The notes: a model not told the origin generated them from the letters alone. DNA of 64,000 nt from Janthinobacterium violaceinigrum (GCF_009208555.1 NZ_WFLI01000006.1:62001-126000); one strand, 5' to 3'. Positions 9,865-18,482 are shown, counted from the stretch's first letter. Program-made: numbers and translations.

Positions 9865-11085
9865 ATGCCCGCATTCCGTTATGAAGCCGTCGACGCGCAA
9901 GGCGCCACCCGCAAGGGTGTGCTCAATGCCGACAGTCCCCGTTCCGCGCGCGCCGAGCTGCGCGTGCAGGGCTTGGTGCCGCTGGCTGTCGAGCCGATCG
10001 CCGCGCAGGTCGACGCCGCCGGCGTGACCAAGCGGCGCGGCTTCGGCGAGCGCCTGTCCAGCACCGAACTGGCCCTGTTTACGCGCCAGCTGGCCAGCCT
10101 GCTGGAAGCGGGCCTGCCGCTGGAGCAGGCGTTTTCCGCGCTGCTGGAGCAGGCCGAGCGGCCCTACCTGCGCGACCTGATCGCCTCGATCCGTTCGGAA
10201 GTGATCGGCGGCGCCGCATTTTCCGACGTGCTGGCGCGCCACCCGCGCGATTTCGCGGAAATTTACCGGGCGCTGGTGGCGTCGGGCGAACAGATCGGCC
10301 ATTTGTCGCGCGTGCTGTCGCGCCTGGCCGACTACATCGAGCGGCGCAATGCGCTGGTACAGAAGGTCAAGCTGGCCTTTACCTATCCGGCCATCGTCAC
10401 GGTGGTGGCGTTTTCCATCGTGATCTTCCTGCTCACCTACGTGGTGCCGCAGATCGTTTCCGTATTCGCCAATACCAAGCAAAAGCTGCCCATGCTGACC
10501 GTGATCATGCTGGCGCTGTCGGACTTCGTGCGCAACTATGGCCTCATCGTGGCCGTGCTCCTGGCCGGCGCCTGGTTTGCCTGGCGCCGCGCGCTGCAGC
10601 AGCCGGCCCTGAAGCGGCGCTGGCATACCTGGCTGCTGACGGCGCCCCTGTATGGGAAGTTCGAGCGCAGCCTGAATACGGCCCGCTTTGCCAGCACCCT
10701 GGCTATCACCACGGGGTCCGGCGTGCCGATCCTGCGCGCGCTCGACACCAGCCGCGATACATTGACCAACGTGGCGATGCAGGAACTGGTGCAGGAAGCC
10801 AGCGGCGCCGTGCGCGAGGGCGTCAGCCTGGCGCGCGCGCTGTCGGCGCAAAAGCATTTTCCGCCCATGCTGATCCACATGATACGCGCCGGCGAAATCA
10901 CGGGCGAGCTGCCGGCCATGCTGGAACGCGCCGCCAGCGCGCAGGAGCAGGACCTGGAGCGCCGCACGCTCACCATCGCCGGCCTGCTGGAGCCGGCCCT
11001 GATCCTGGCGATGGGCGTGGTGGTGCTGCTGATCGTGCTGGCCGTGCTGATGCCGATTATCGAAATCAATCAGCTCGTAAGATAA
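9865..11085 (+). CDS. gspF: Type II secretion inner-membrane platform protein GspF
   Basis: Polytopic inner-membrane core of the T2SS assembly platform, contacting GspE and GspL. The 406-residue length is standard. The N-terminus MPAFRYEAVDAQGATRKG is the recognised GspF start. Two homologous T2SSF domains follow (from about 70 and 270), each with an FTRQLASLLEAGLPLEQA- or FASTLAITTGSGVPILRA-like motif. Three membrane segments lie near 170–190, 220–240 and 378–398. It lies 10 bases after gspE and 15 bases before gspC. Confidence 0.97.
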   Translation: MPAFRYEAVDAQGATRKGVLNADSPRSARAELRVQGLVPLAVEPIAAQVDAAGVTKRRGFGERLSSTELALFTRQLASLLEAGLPLEQAFSALLEQAERPYLRDLIASIRSEVIGGAAFSDVLARHPRDFAEIYRALVASGEQIGHLSRVLSRLADYIERRNALVQKVKLAFTYPAIVTVVAFSIVIFLLTYVVPQIVSVFANTKQKLPMLTVIMLALSDFVRNYGLIVAVLLAGAWFAWRRALQQPALKRRWHTWLLTAPLYGKFERSLNTARFASTLAITTGSGVPILRALDTSRDTLTNVAMQELVQEASGAVREGVSLARALSAQKHFPPMLIHMIRAGEITGELPAMLERAASAQEQDLERRTLTIAGLLEPALILAMGVVVLLIVLAVLMPIIEINQLVR

Positions 11086-11100
11086 GAATCCAAGGAAGCC

Positions 11101-11664
11101 ATGAAGCGTTTGCCCCAAATTACAAGTCTGCTCGCCGTCGTGGCGCTGTCGGTGTCGCTGGCCTACTGGGCCATGCAGCTGTTCAAGGCGCCGCAGCGCC
11201 CCATCAATCCACCGGCCGTACCGGTGGTGCAGGATGCCAGCGTGGAGGCGGGCGCCTCGCTGTTCGGCGGCCAGGTCAGCGTGGCCACGGCCAGCAACTA
11301 CCAGCTCAAGGGCGTGGTGGCCGCCAGCAATGGCCGCGGCAGCGTGGCCATCATCTCGACCGATGGCAAGCCGTCCGTGGCCCTGCCGGAAGGCGCCGAG
11401 GTGGTGCCCGGCGTGACGGTGCAGGAAGTGCATGCGCGCCACGTGCTGCTGCGCGATGGCGGCGTGAGCAAGCGCATCGACCTGGTGGCCGACGACAAGG
11501 CGCTGGCCTTGCCGGCGCAAGTGTCCGCCACGCCGGCTCCTGTGCCGGCCCCTGCGCCGGCCACGAACCTGGTGCCGCCGCCGCTGCCGATGGAGCAGCA
11601 GCGTCCGGCCACCATGATGCCGGCGCCGCAAGTGACCAGCAGCCTGCCGCCGCCGTCGAATTGA
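11101..11664 (+). CDS. gspC: Type II secretion GspC-like protein, short form without PDZ
   Basis: GspC links the inner-membrane platform to the GspD secretin through its homology-region (HR) domain. The 187-residue protein has an N-terminal membrane helix (LLAVVALSVSLAYWAM, about 10–27). An HR-like domain covers about 55–140 (NYQLKGVVAASNGRGSVAII, HVLLRDGGVSKRIDL). A Pro/Ala-rich tail follows in place of the C-terminal PDZ or coiled coil of longer GspC proteins. It is the last gene of the operon, whereas it is first in classical gspCDEFGHIJKLMN operons. The family call is well supported by domain order and context. Confidence 0.88.
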   Translation: MKRLPQITSLLAVVALSVSLAYWAMQLFKAPQRPINPPAVPVVQDASVEAGASLFGGQVSVATASNYQLKGVVAASNGRGSVAIISTDGKPSVALPEGAEVVPGVTVQEVHARHVLLRDGGVSKRIDLVADDKALALPAQVSATPAPVPAPAPATNLVPPPLPMEQQRPATMMPAPQVTSSLPPPSN

Positions 11665-11734
11665 GCTGATTTTCGGAGTTACCCCATTACCATCATGCTG
11701 ATGGCGCCGTGCCGCCATCGCGACAGGAGTCCTC

Positions 11735-13996
11735 ATGTTTTCGATCCGTGCCGTCCTGGCAGCAGGCTGCGTGGCGGCGCTGTGCGCGTTGCCGCAAGCT
11801 GGCGCCGCCGCTGACGTCCCCGCTGTCTCCGTTCCTTCCGCTCCCGCCCTGGCCGTTCCCGCACCCGTGCCGCAGCGCCCGCGCATCGCCCTGGTGCTGT
11901 CGGGCGGCGGCGCGCGCGGCCTGGCGCACATCGGCGTGCTGAAAGTGCTCAAGGAGCTGCACGTGCCGATCGACATGGTGGTGGGCACCAGCATGGGCGG
12001 CGTGGTGGGCGGCGCGTATGCGGCCGGCGCTTCCGTGGCGGACCTGGAAAACATGGCGCGCGAGACCAACTGGGCGCGCGTGGTGGCGGACCGGCCGCCG
12101 CGCGACGAGCTGGCGTTTCGCCGCCGCGAGGAAGACTTGCTGCTTCCGTCGCGCATCGAGTTCGGCACCAGCCGCAACGGCATTTCCACGCCGCCCGCCG
12201 CGGCCAGCAATGCGGCGCTGGAAATGGCGCTGAACCGGCTGCTGCCGGCCGGCATGCGCGACCGTCCCGCCAGCCAGCTGCCGCTGCCTTTCCGCTCGGT
12301 GGCCTCCGACCTCGTCAACGGCGAGCTGGTGGAGCTGGTCGACACGCCGCTGTTCCTGTCGATGCGCGCGTCGCTGGCCGTGCCGGGCGTGTTTGCCCCC
12401 GTGCGTGTCAACAACCGGCTGGTGGTCGATGGGGGCCTGGTGCGCAACCTGCCCGTCGACATGGCGCGCGCCATGGGTGCCGACATCATCATCGCCGTCA
12501 ACGTGGGCACGCCGCTGGCGCCGGAAAAAGAGCTGGGCAGCGCCATCGGCGTGGCGCAGCAGATGCTGCAGATCCTGACGGAGCAGAACGTGCAGCGCTC
12601 GCTCAAGGAATTGCGCCCGCAGGATATCCTGGTGGCGCCGGACCTGACCGGCGTCAGTTTCCTCGACTTTGAAAACTATGCGCGCGCCATGCGCGCCGGC
12701 GAACAGGCGGCGCAGGCGCTGGCCGCCCGCCTGGCGCCGCTGTCCCTGCCGCCGGAACAGTATGCGGCGCGCGAGCAGCTGCGCCTGGCGGCGCCCGCCC
12801 TGCTGGATGTGGCACTGCCTCTCGCGCGCCTGACCGTGGAGAGCGAAGGCGCGATCAATCCGCGCATCCTGCAGGCGCAATCGGGCCTGGTGGAAGGACA
12901 GAGCGTCAGCCAGGACGATGTACTCAAGGCGGCGGCCAGGCTGTATGGCCGGGGCGACGTGGCGCGCGTGGAGACGGACGTGGTCGACGCCGGCGACCAG
13001 CGCGCCGTGACCATCAAGGCGGTCGAAGCGCCGTGGGCCAGCAGCCGCCTGCGCGTGGGCCTGGAAATGGCCAGCGATTTCAGGGACAGCAATACCTTTG
13101 CCCTGAAGCTGCTGCATGTGCGCTCGAACCTGAACAGCTGGGGCGGTGAATTGCGCAGCATGGCGCAGATCGGCACCACGCGCAATTTCGGCGTGCAGTA
13201 CTGGCAGCCGCTGGGCGCCGGCAACCCGTGGTATATCGCACCGTCGATCCAGTACAGCTCGCAGGCGGTCGACCTGTTCGACAAGGGACGGCGCAGCGCG
13301 CGTGTCGCCTACAGCGGCCAGGGCGCCAGCCTGGTGCTGGGACGCCAGTTCGGCTTCTGGGGCGATCTGCAGTTCGGCGTCTCGCGCAGCGAAGTCAAGG
13401 CCGGTGTCAGTATCCCTGCCGATCCGGCCTACCCCGAGGAGCGGGCGCTGGGCACCAACCAGTTCGTCCAGTTCCGCGTCGACACGCTCGATTCGCCCGG
13501 CTTCCCCACGCGCGGCGTGCTGTTCGACGCTACCTGGACGCGCGCCTCGACCACCGGTACGGGCGAGTCGGGGCTGGGGCGTTCCGCCATCACGGGCCTG
13601 AAGGCCTTCGGCAGCGGCAACTGGGCCGGCCATGTGTATGGCGAATGGGCGCGCGCGCAGCGGGGCGAGGCGCCGCTCAGCCTGGGCGGCTTCCTGCGCC
13701 TGTCCGGCACGCAGTTCGAGTCGGTGACGGGGCGCAGCGTGGCCCTGGCGCGCTTCGTGATGGCGCGCCGCATCGGCTCCCTGCCAAGTACCCTCGGCGG
13801 CGCCGTGCGGGCCGGCTTTTCGCTGGAGATGGGTGGCGGCTTCGATCAGAGCGAGCACTGGAAATCCACCAAATTCACGCAGGCCAGCAGCGCCTTCATT
13901 TCCGTCGATACGCGCTTCGGTCCCGTGTACGTGGCATCGGGCGCCTCGAAGGGCGGCGAGAGCACGCTTTATCTGTTCCTGGGACCGGTCTGGTAA
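11735..13996 (+). CDS. Patatin-like phospholipase with C-terminal barrel (PlpD-type, type Vd autotransporter)
   Basis: A 753-residue secreted lipase that probably carries its own outer-membrane translocator. A signal peptide ends near residue 28. The patatin domain (about 47–260) shows the oxyanion loop SGGGARGLAHIG, the nucleophile elbow GTSMGG (Ser near 86) and the Asp dyad motif DGGLVRN (near 231). A POTRA-like segment lies around 365–430, then a region rich in amphipathic strands to the end (STLYLFLGPVW) with a terminal aromatic residue, as in BamA/Omp85-type barrels. The order patatin–POTRA–16-strand barrel defines PlpD of Pseudomonas. A good ribosome site (AGGAG at 11725–11729) precedes the ATG. 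The 3' end overlaps the convergent HTH gene by 28 bases. Confidence 0.9.
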   Translation: MFSIRAVLAAGCVAALCALPQAGAAADVPAVSVPSAPALAVPAPVPQRPRIALVLSGGGARGLAHIGVLKVLKELHVPIDMVVGTSMGGVVGGAYAAGASVADLENMARETNWARVVADRPPRDELAFRRREEDLLLPSRIEFGTSRNGISTPPAAASNAALEMALNRLLPAGMRDRPASQLPLPFRSVASDLVNGELVELVDTPLFLSMRASLAVPGVFAPVRVNNRLVVDGGLVRNLPVDMARAMGADIIIAVNVGTPLAPEKELGSAIGVAQQMLQILTEQNVQRSLKELRPQDILVAPDLTGVSFLDFENYARAMRAGEQAAQALAARLAPLSLPPEQYAAREQLRLAAPALLDVALPLARLTVESEGAINPRILQAQSGLVEGQSVSQDDVLKAAARLYGRGDVARVETDVVDAGDQRAVTIKAVEAPWASSRLRVGLEMASDFRDSNTFALKLLHVRSNLNSWGGELRSMAQIGTTRNFGVQYWQPLGAGNPWYIAPSIQYSSQAVDLFDKGRRSARVAYSGQGASLVLGRQFGFWGDLQFGVSRSEVKAGVSIPADPAYPEERALGTNQFVQFRVDTLDSPGFPTRGVLFDATWTRASTTGTGESGLGRSAITGLKAFGSGNWAGHVYGEWARAQRGEAPLSLGGFLRLSGTQFESVTGRSVALARFVMARRIGSLPSTLGGAVRAGFSLEMGGGFDQSEHWKSTKFTQASSAFISVDTRFGPVYVASGASKGGESTLYLFLGPVW

Positions 13997-14763
13997 GCGG
14001 CGCCCGGCGTGGCGGGCGAGGCGGCCGCCGTGCTGCGGCGCAGGGCCGTGAAGGCGGCAAATTCCCATGAGCGAAAGCCCAGCAGCAGGGTAAAGCCATC
14101 GCGCTCGGCGGGCGCCAGGCGGCGGTCGTTCTGGTGCAGGCGCGCCAGTTCCTCGGCCAGCTGGCGGATTTTCTGCACCAGCTCCTGCGCGCTCGACAGC
14201 GACAGGCGCGCCGGGATGCACATCAGGGTTTCGCCGGCGCCGTCGAAATGCCCGCTGAAATAATCAGCCACCACGTGTTCGCGGAAGTACTGCTGCACGG
14301 GACCGTCGGCCAGCCAGTGGAAGGCGTTCGAGACGCGCAGGCTGTAGCGGTTCAGCGGCTTGAGCTCGATCAAGCCCAGCCGGTCCAGCTCGGCCAGGCA
14401 GCCGATGCATTCGGCCTGCGTCAGCGCATACGTTTCCACCACCTGCTCCAGGCTCCAGTGGCCCAGGCAGCAGATCGCCACCAGCAGCAGGCGCGGATGC
14501 GCGACCAGCGACTTTTCCTGCACCAGGGTGAGCGTGTCGGCATGCGGCGTGATGTCGGCCGCGCCGCGCAGCACGTCTTCCATGGCGATGCCCGAGGCCT
14601 TGCAGATCAGGGCCAGGCGCGACAGCGACATGTCGTGCTGGCCAAACATGCGCTTGACGCTCGATTCGCTCATGGCGATGCGCTCGGCCAATACCTTGTA
14701 CGTGATGCCGGCGGCGCGCAGTTGCGTGCGCAGCACGCGTAAAACCAGTTCGGGTGAACTCAC
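13969..14763 (-). CDS. HTH (XRE-like) transcriptional regulator
   Basis: A 264-residue protein with an N-terminal helix-turn-helix of the Cro/C1 type (KVLAERIAMSESSVKRMF, about residues 23–40). The remainder has alternating helical and short hydrophobic segments that I do not recognise; it could be a sensing domain. A GTG at 14763 is chosen as start because it is preceded by AAGGA at good spacing. The frame stays open to 14835, but that part has no clear ribosome site. The gene is divergent from the small outer-membrane protein at 14932, which is a plausible target. No ligand or pathway can be named. Confidence 0.8.
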   Translation of the reverse strand: MSSPELVLRVLRTQLRAAGITYKVLAERIAMSESSVKRMFGQHDMSLSRLALICKASGIAMEDVLRGAADITPHADTLTLVQEKSLVAHPRLLLVAICCLGHWSLEQVVETYALTQAECIGCLAELDRLGLIELKPLNRYSLRVSNAFHWLADGPVQQYFREHVVADYFSGHFDGAGETLMCIPARLSLSSAQELVQKIRQLAEELARLHQNDRRLAPAERDGFTLLLGFRSWEFAAFTALRRSTAAASPATPGAAYQTGPRNR

Positions 14764-14931
14764 GAGATATCCTTTTTTACAAGTTTGGTAGCGGGTGACG
14801 GTACCGAATGTAGCCCTTAATGACACTTTGCACAAGGTGATAGTACTTTACGGCAAAAGAGATGACACTCTCGCTTGTGGCTCGCGCAGCGCGCTACAAC
14901 CAGGCAACTCATCCACTTGTAGAGGTTATTC

Positions 14932-15546
14932 ATGTCCTTCAAATTACGTTTCCCCGCAGCGCTGCTGGCGCTGGCCGCCATCGCTCCCTTGCATGCTTCG
15001 GCTGCCGATCCTACGCCGGGCCCCATCTACATGGGCGCCAGCTACGGCTTTCGCGCCAGTACCGGCCTCGACTGCGTGCCGGGACAAAGCGACTGCGACA
15101 AAAGCAGCAAGCGCAACGGCAAGGCCTACGTGGGTTACAGTTTCGACGCGCTGCCGTTTCAGGGCGGCGTGGCCCTGCCTTCGATTGAGCTGGTGGGGTA
15201 TATGGGGGGCGAAGTGAAGTCCGGCTTCGACACGGGCGCCGGCAAGACGGCCGGGCGCGGCAAGTTCACGGGCCTCGGCATGCAGGGCGTGCTTGGCTAC
15301 CAGTTTGACGCGTTTACCCTGAGCGGCCGCGCCGGTGCGGCTTACACGCAGGGCAAGGTCGATTATCTGGGCGGCGGTTCGGACAAGAAGAGCAAGATCG
15401 GCCTGACCTACGGCATCGGCGCGGCGTATGCGCTGAACCAGAACTGGTCGCTGCACCTCGACTGGGATCGCGTGCCCGTCAAGTACAGCAACAAGCAAAC
15501 GACCAAGGTCGACATGTTTTCGCTGGGCGCGTCCTACCGTTTCTAA
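14932..15546 (+). CDS. Small outer-membrane beta-barrel protein
   Basis: A 204-residue exported protein with a clear signal peptide (MSFKLRFPAALLALAAIAPLHASA, cleaved about residue 24). The rest is rich in Gly and alternating aromatic/polar strands (YMGASYGFRA, YVGYSFDALPF, SLHLDWDRVPVKY) and ends in SYRF, the C-terminal Phe signal used by the BAM complex. Size and pattern fit an eight-stranded OmpA/OmpW-type barrel. Two cysteines near residues 44 and 50 could form a loop disulfide. It is divergent from the HTH regulator. The precise function is unknown. Confidence 0.82.
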   Translation: MSFKLRFPAALLALAAIAPLHASAADPTPGPIYMGASYGFRASTGLDCVPGQSDCDKSSKRNGKAYVGYSFDALPFQGGVALPSIELVGYMGGEVKSGFDTGAGKTAGRGKFTGLGMQGVLGYQFDAFTLSGRAGAAYTQGKVDYLGGGSDKKSKIGLTYGIGAAYALNQNWSLHLDWDRVPVKYSNKQTTKVDMFSLGASYRF

Positions 15547-15579
15547 GGGGATGCTGCTGCGGCAGAGAGTGGCCTGATG

Positions 15580-15607
15580 GCGGACGCCCCGGAAACGGGG
15601 TGTCCGC
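15580..15607. terminator. GC-rich hairpin between convergent genes
   Basis: Arms GCGGACGCCCC (15580–15590) and GGGGTGTCCGC (15597–15607), with one mismatch, sit between the barrel gene and the convergent small ORF. There is no strong U-tract, so it is at best a weak bidirectional terminator. Confidence 0.4.
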
Positions 15608-15614
15608 GGGCGGC

Positions 15615-15809
15615 CTATTTATCTGTTTCTACTTTCAACAGCAATTTCGCCAGCAGCCGTTTTTCCTGCTGGCGCTGGCCTGACACGGTCTTCACATGCG
15701 CCCCGGCGGCGCGCTGCAGGGCGGCAGTGGCGACGGGGTTGCGCGGTTTTTGCGAGGGTTCGACGCGGAACTGCATTTTCTGCCGCGTCGCCAATGCCTT
15801 GTTTGCCAT
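15615..15809 (-). CDS. Small basic hypothetical protein
   Basis: A 64-residue ORF 15 bases downstream of hslU on the same strand. It has a very strong ribosome site (GGAGGGG) five bases before the ATG at 15809, which supports real translation. The protein is strongly basic (many Lys, Arg and Gln, almost no acidic residues), with a heptad-like C-terminus (QRQQEKRLLAKLLLKVETDK). I see no known family, signal peptide or membrane segment. It could be a nucleic-acid-binding or ribosome-associated small protein, but that is inference only. Confidence 0.6.
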   Translation of the reverse strand: MANKALATRQKMQFRVEPSQKPRNPVATAALQRAAGAHVKTVSGQRQQEKRLLAKLLLKVETDK

Positions 15810-15824
15810 CGGTCCCCTCCCTGA

Positions 15825-17183
15825 TTACAGCACGTAGCGCGACAGGTCTTCGTTGACCGACAGCGCTTCCAGGCGTTCGTTGACGTAGGCCGCATCGATC
15901 ACCAGCACGTTTTCCGTGCTGCTGCTGCCTTCGCTGGCCGTAAACGACACTTCTTCCAGCAGTTTTTCCATCACCGTATGCAGGCGGCGCGCGCCGATGT
16001 TTTCCGTGCGCTCGTTTACCGAGTAGGCGATTTCCGCCAGGCGCGTGATGCCTTCCGGCGCAAATTGCAATTTGAGGTTTTCCGTCGCCAGCAAGGCTTC
16101 GTACTGCATCGTCAGGCAAGCGTCGGTGCTCGTCAGGATGCGCTCGAAGTCCGAAATCGACAGCGATTCCAGTTCCACGCGGATGGGGAAGCGCCCCTGC
16201 AGTTCCGGGATCAGGTCCGACGGTTTCGACAGGTGGAAGGCGCCCGAGGCGATGAACAGGATGTGGTCCGTGCGGATCATGCCGTACTTGGTGTTGACGG
16301 TCGTGCCCTCGACCAGCGGCAGCAGATCGCGCTGCACGCCGGCGCGCGAGACGTCGGCGCCGCCCGATTCCGAGCGCGAGGCGATCTTGTCGATTTCATC
16401 GAGGAAGACGATGCCGTTCTGCTCGACGTTCTGGATGGCCTTCTGTTTCAGCTCATCCTCGTTGACCAGCTTGGCCGCTTCTTCCTCGACCAGCAGTTTC
16501 AAGGCTTCGCGGATCTTGACCTTGCGCGCCTTCTTGCGCTGTCCGCCCACGCCCGAGAACATGGACTTGATCTGCTCCGTCATTTCTTCCATGCCCGGCG
16601 GCGCCATGATTTCCATCTGCGGGCCCGCTTCGGCCAGCTCGATCTCGATTTCCTTGTCATCGAGCTCGCCCTGGCGCAGGCGCTTGCGGAAGGTCTGGCG
16701 CGTGCTGTCGCCGCTGCCGCTGTCCACGGCCGCTGCCGTATTCGGCGTGAAGCCGAAGTCGCGTGCCGGCGGCACGAGGATGTCGATGATGCGGTCTTCC
16801 GCCGCGTCTTCGGCGCGGGCGCGCACTTTCTTCATTTCCAGCGCACGCGTCTGCTTGATGCCGATGTCGATCAGGTCGCGGATGATGGTGTCGACGTCGC
16901 GCCCCACATAGCCCACTTCCGTGAACTTGGTCGCTTCGATCTTGATGAACGGCGCCTCGGCCAGCTTGGCCAGACGGCGCGCGATTTCCGTCTTGCCGAC
17001 GCCCGTGGGGCCGATCATGAGGATGTTCTTGGGCGTGATTTCATGGCGCAGGGGCTCGGCCACCTGCTGGCGGCGCCAGCGGTTGCGCAGGGCGATGGCG
17101 ACGGCGCGCTTGGCCTTGGCCTGGCCCACCACGTGCTTGTCGAGTTCGGTGACGATTTCCGATGGGGTCATGTTCATGATCAT
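15825..17183 (-). CDS. hslU: ATP-dependent protease ATPase subunit HslU
   Basis: AAA+ unfoldase that feeds substrates into the HslV protease. The 452-residue length is normal. Walker [14 protein letters not shown] is near residues 58–70, Walker [11 protein letters not shown] near 255, the I-domain with its acidic insertion lies at about 110–245, and sensor-2 [15 protein letters not shown] is near the end. The pore motif appears as [10 protein letters not shown]. The start could be the ATG at 17183 or the one at 17177. It lies downstream of hslV, with a strong inverted repeat in the 87-base gap. Confidence 0.97.
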   Translation of the reverse strand: MIMNMTPSEIVTELDKHVVGQAKAKRAVAIALRNRWRRQQVAEPLRHEITPKNILMIGPTGVGKTEIARRLAKLAEAPFIKIEATKFTEVGYVGRDVDTIIRDLIDIGIKQTRALEMKKVRARAEDAAEDRIIDILVPPARDFGFTPNTAAAVDSGSGDSTRQTFRKRLRQGELDDKEIEIELAEAGPQMEIMAPPGMEEMTEQIKSMFSGVGGQRKKARKVKIREALKLLVEEEAAKLVNEDELKQKAIQNVEQNGIVFLDEIDKIASRSESGGADVSRAGVQRDLLPLVEGTTVNTKYGMIRTDHILFIASGAFHLSKPSDLIPELQGRFPIRVELESLSISDFERILTSTDACLTMQYEALLATENLKLQFAPEGITRLAEIAYSVNERTENIGARRLHTVMEKLLEEVSFTASEGSSSTENVLVIDAAYVNERLEALSVNEDLSRYVL

Positions 17184-17211
17184 AGTTGGCTTTCTATCTT
17201 TCTTTTGCGTA

Positions 17212-17270
17212 GAGTGCCCGAAAAACGCCCAGGCCAGGCAACGCAGCCATGGGCGTTTTCTCGGGGACTC
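17212..17270 (-). terminator. Hairpin between hslV and hslU (attenuator candidate)
   Basis: Long imperfect inverted repeat with arms at about 17212–17231 and 17250–17270 directly after the hslV stop. On the minus strand the inner stem ACGCCCA/TGGGCGT is followed by a short T run, so it looks like a rho-independent terminator or attenuator placed inside the hslVU operon. It could lower hslU transcription relative to hslV, or stabilise the hslV mRNA end. Confidence 0.5.
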
Positions 17271-17807
17271 TTAGTCCAGGGTCTCGATGATGTGGGACAT
17301 ATTCGTGTAGATGCAGAGTTCCGCGGCAATGGTCAGCGATTTCCTGACCACTTCGGCCGGTGACAAGTCCGTGTTTTCCTGCAGCGCCTTGGCGGCCGAC
17401 TGGGCATAGGTGCCGCCCGAGCCGATGGCGCCGATGCCGTCTTCCGGCTCCAGCACGTCGCCATTGCCCGTGATGACCAGGGTCGACTCGCTGTCGGCCA
17501 CCAGCAGCATCGCTTCCAGGCGGCGCAGCACGCGGTCCGTGCGCCAGTCCTTGGCCAGTTCGACGGAGGCGCGCAGCAGGTTGCCCTGGTGCTTTTCCAG
17601 CTTGCCTTCAAAACGGTCGAGCAGGGTGAAGGCGTCGGCGGTGCCGCCGGCAAAGCCGACCAGGACCTTGCCCTGGTACAACTTGCGCACCTTGCGGGCC
17701 GTGCCCTTCATGACAATGTTGCCCAACGTTACCTGGCCGTCGCCGCCCAGCGCGACTTGCTTGCCGCGCCGGACGCAGAGGATGGTGGTGCCGTGAAATT
17801 GTTCCAT
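17271..17807 (-). CDS. hslV: ATP-dependent protease peptidase subunit HslV
   Basis: Proteasome-like threonine protease that forms a double hexamer with HslU. The 178 residues begin [15 protein letters not shown]. Thr7 is the expected catalytic N-terminal nucleophile after removal of a six-residue propeptide. The sequences [12 protein letters not shown] and [15 protein letters not shown] are family hallmarks, and the [12 protein letters not shown] segment forms part of the active site. It lies upstream of hslU in the usual order, and dksA lies next upstream with its own terminator. Confidence 0.97.
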   Translation of the reverse strand: MEQFHGTTILCVRRGKQVALGGDGQVTLGNIVMKGTARKVRKLYQGKVLVGFAGGTADAFTLLDRFEGKLEKHQGNLLRASVELAKDWRTDRVLRRLEAMLLVADSESTLVITGNGDVLEPEDGIGAIGSGGTYAQSAAKALQENTDLSPAEVVRKSLTIAAELCIYTNMSHIIETLD

Positions 17808-17945
17808 AGTGACCTCAAAAGATTCGTGCCGATGCGTGCAGCGTCATGCGCCTGCGCGCCCATGGTTCAAAAATGGGGATGGAAAAGGCAATTGCAAGCG
17901 GCACTTGCCGCTGCCGTGCCTGCTTCAGTGTAGTCGGCGCGGGAC

Positions 17946-17982
17946 GAAAAAAAAGCACGCAACGCAGGTTGTGTGCTTTTTT
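17946..17982 (-). terminator. Rho-independent terminator of dksA
   Basis: On the minus strand a stem (AAGCACACAAC pairing with GTTGCGTGCTT, one mismatch) is followed by a run of about nine T residues. It lies about 50 bases past the dksA stop. The plus strand also has a T run, so it may act in both directions. Confidence 0.8.
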
Positions 17983-18029
17983 GACTCGCCAGCGCGGGGC
18001 CGCCGGGGCGGCTCGCGAGGGAAGGGCGA

Positions 18030-18482
18030 TCAGTCGCCGTACAGTTTTTGCTTCAGTTCGCGCCGTTGCTGGGCTTCCAGCGACAGGGTGGCGGTCGGAC
18101 GGGCGATCAGGCGGGGGATGCCGATAGGCTCGCCCGTTTCTTCGCACCAGCCGTAGTCGCCGGCGTCGATGCTGGCGATCGATTGCTGCACTTTCTTCAG
18201 CAATTTGCGTTCGCGGTCGCGCGTGCGCAGTTCCAGCGCATGCTCTTCCTCGATGGTGGCGCGGTCGGCAGGGTCCGGAACCAGCACGGTTTCACGCAAG
18301 TGTTCCGTGGTTTCGCCGGCGTTTTTCAGCAAGTCTTTTTCGAGCTGCTGCAGGCGTGCCTTGAAGAATGCCAGTTGTGCCGGATTCATGTAGTCATCTT
18401 CGCTCATGGCGCGAATTTGGTCTTCGCTGATGAGAGGGATGTCTTGGTTGGCGGCCGGGGTCGATTTATTAGTTTTGGTCAT
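18030..18482 (-). CDS. dksA: RNA polymerase-binding transcription factor DksA (degenerate zinc finger)
   Basis: DksA inserts its coiled coil into the RNA polymerase secondary channel and works with ppGpp in the stringent response. The 150-residue protein shows the coiled coil (about 35–110) with the tip motif DPADRA (Asp70, Asp73, Ala75). The C-terminal globular region follows (YGWCEETGEPIGIPRLIARP). Only the first of four zinc-finger cysteines remains (Cys113); the others are Thr116, Ser134 and Ala137, as in the C/T-type DksA2 of Pseudomonas. The ATG at 18482 was chosen because the downstream sequence matches the usual N-terminus; the frame stays open to 18548. Confidence 0.94.
   Translation of the reverse strand: MTKTNKSTPAANQDIPLISEDQIRAMSEDDYMNPAQLAFFKARLQQLEKDLLKNAGETTEHLRETVLVPDPADRATIEEEHALELRTRDRERKLLKKVQQSIASIDAGDYGWCEETGEPIGIPRLIARPTATLSLEAQQRRELKQKLYGD

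Noticed and set aside
9493..12606. A 1037-codon open frame on the minus strand
   Set aside because: It is antisense to gspE, gspF, gspC and the lipase gene, all of which have clear domains. Low-complexity translation and GC-phase effects explain its length.
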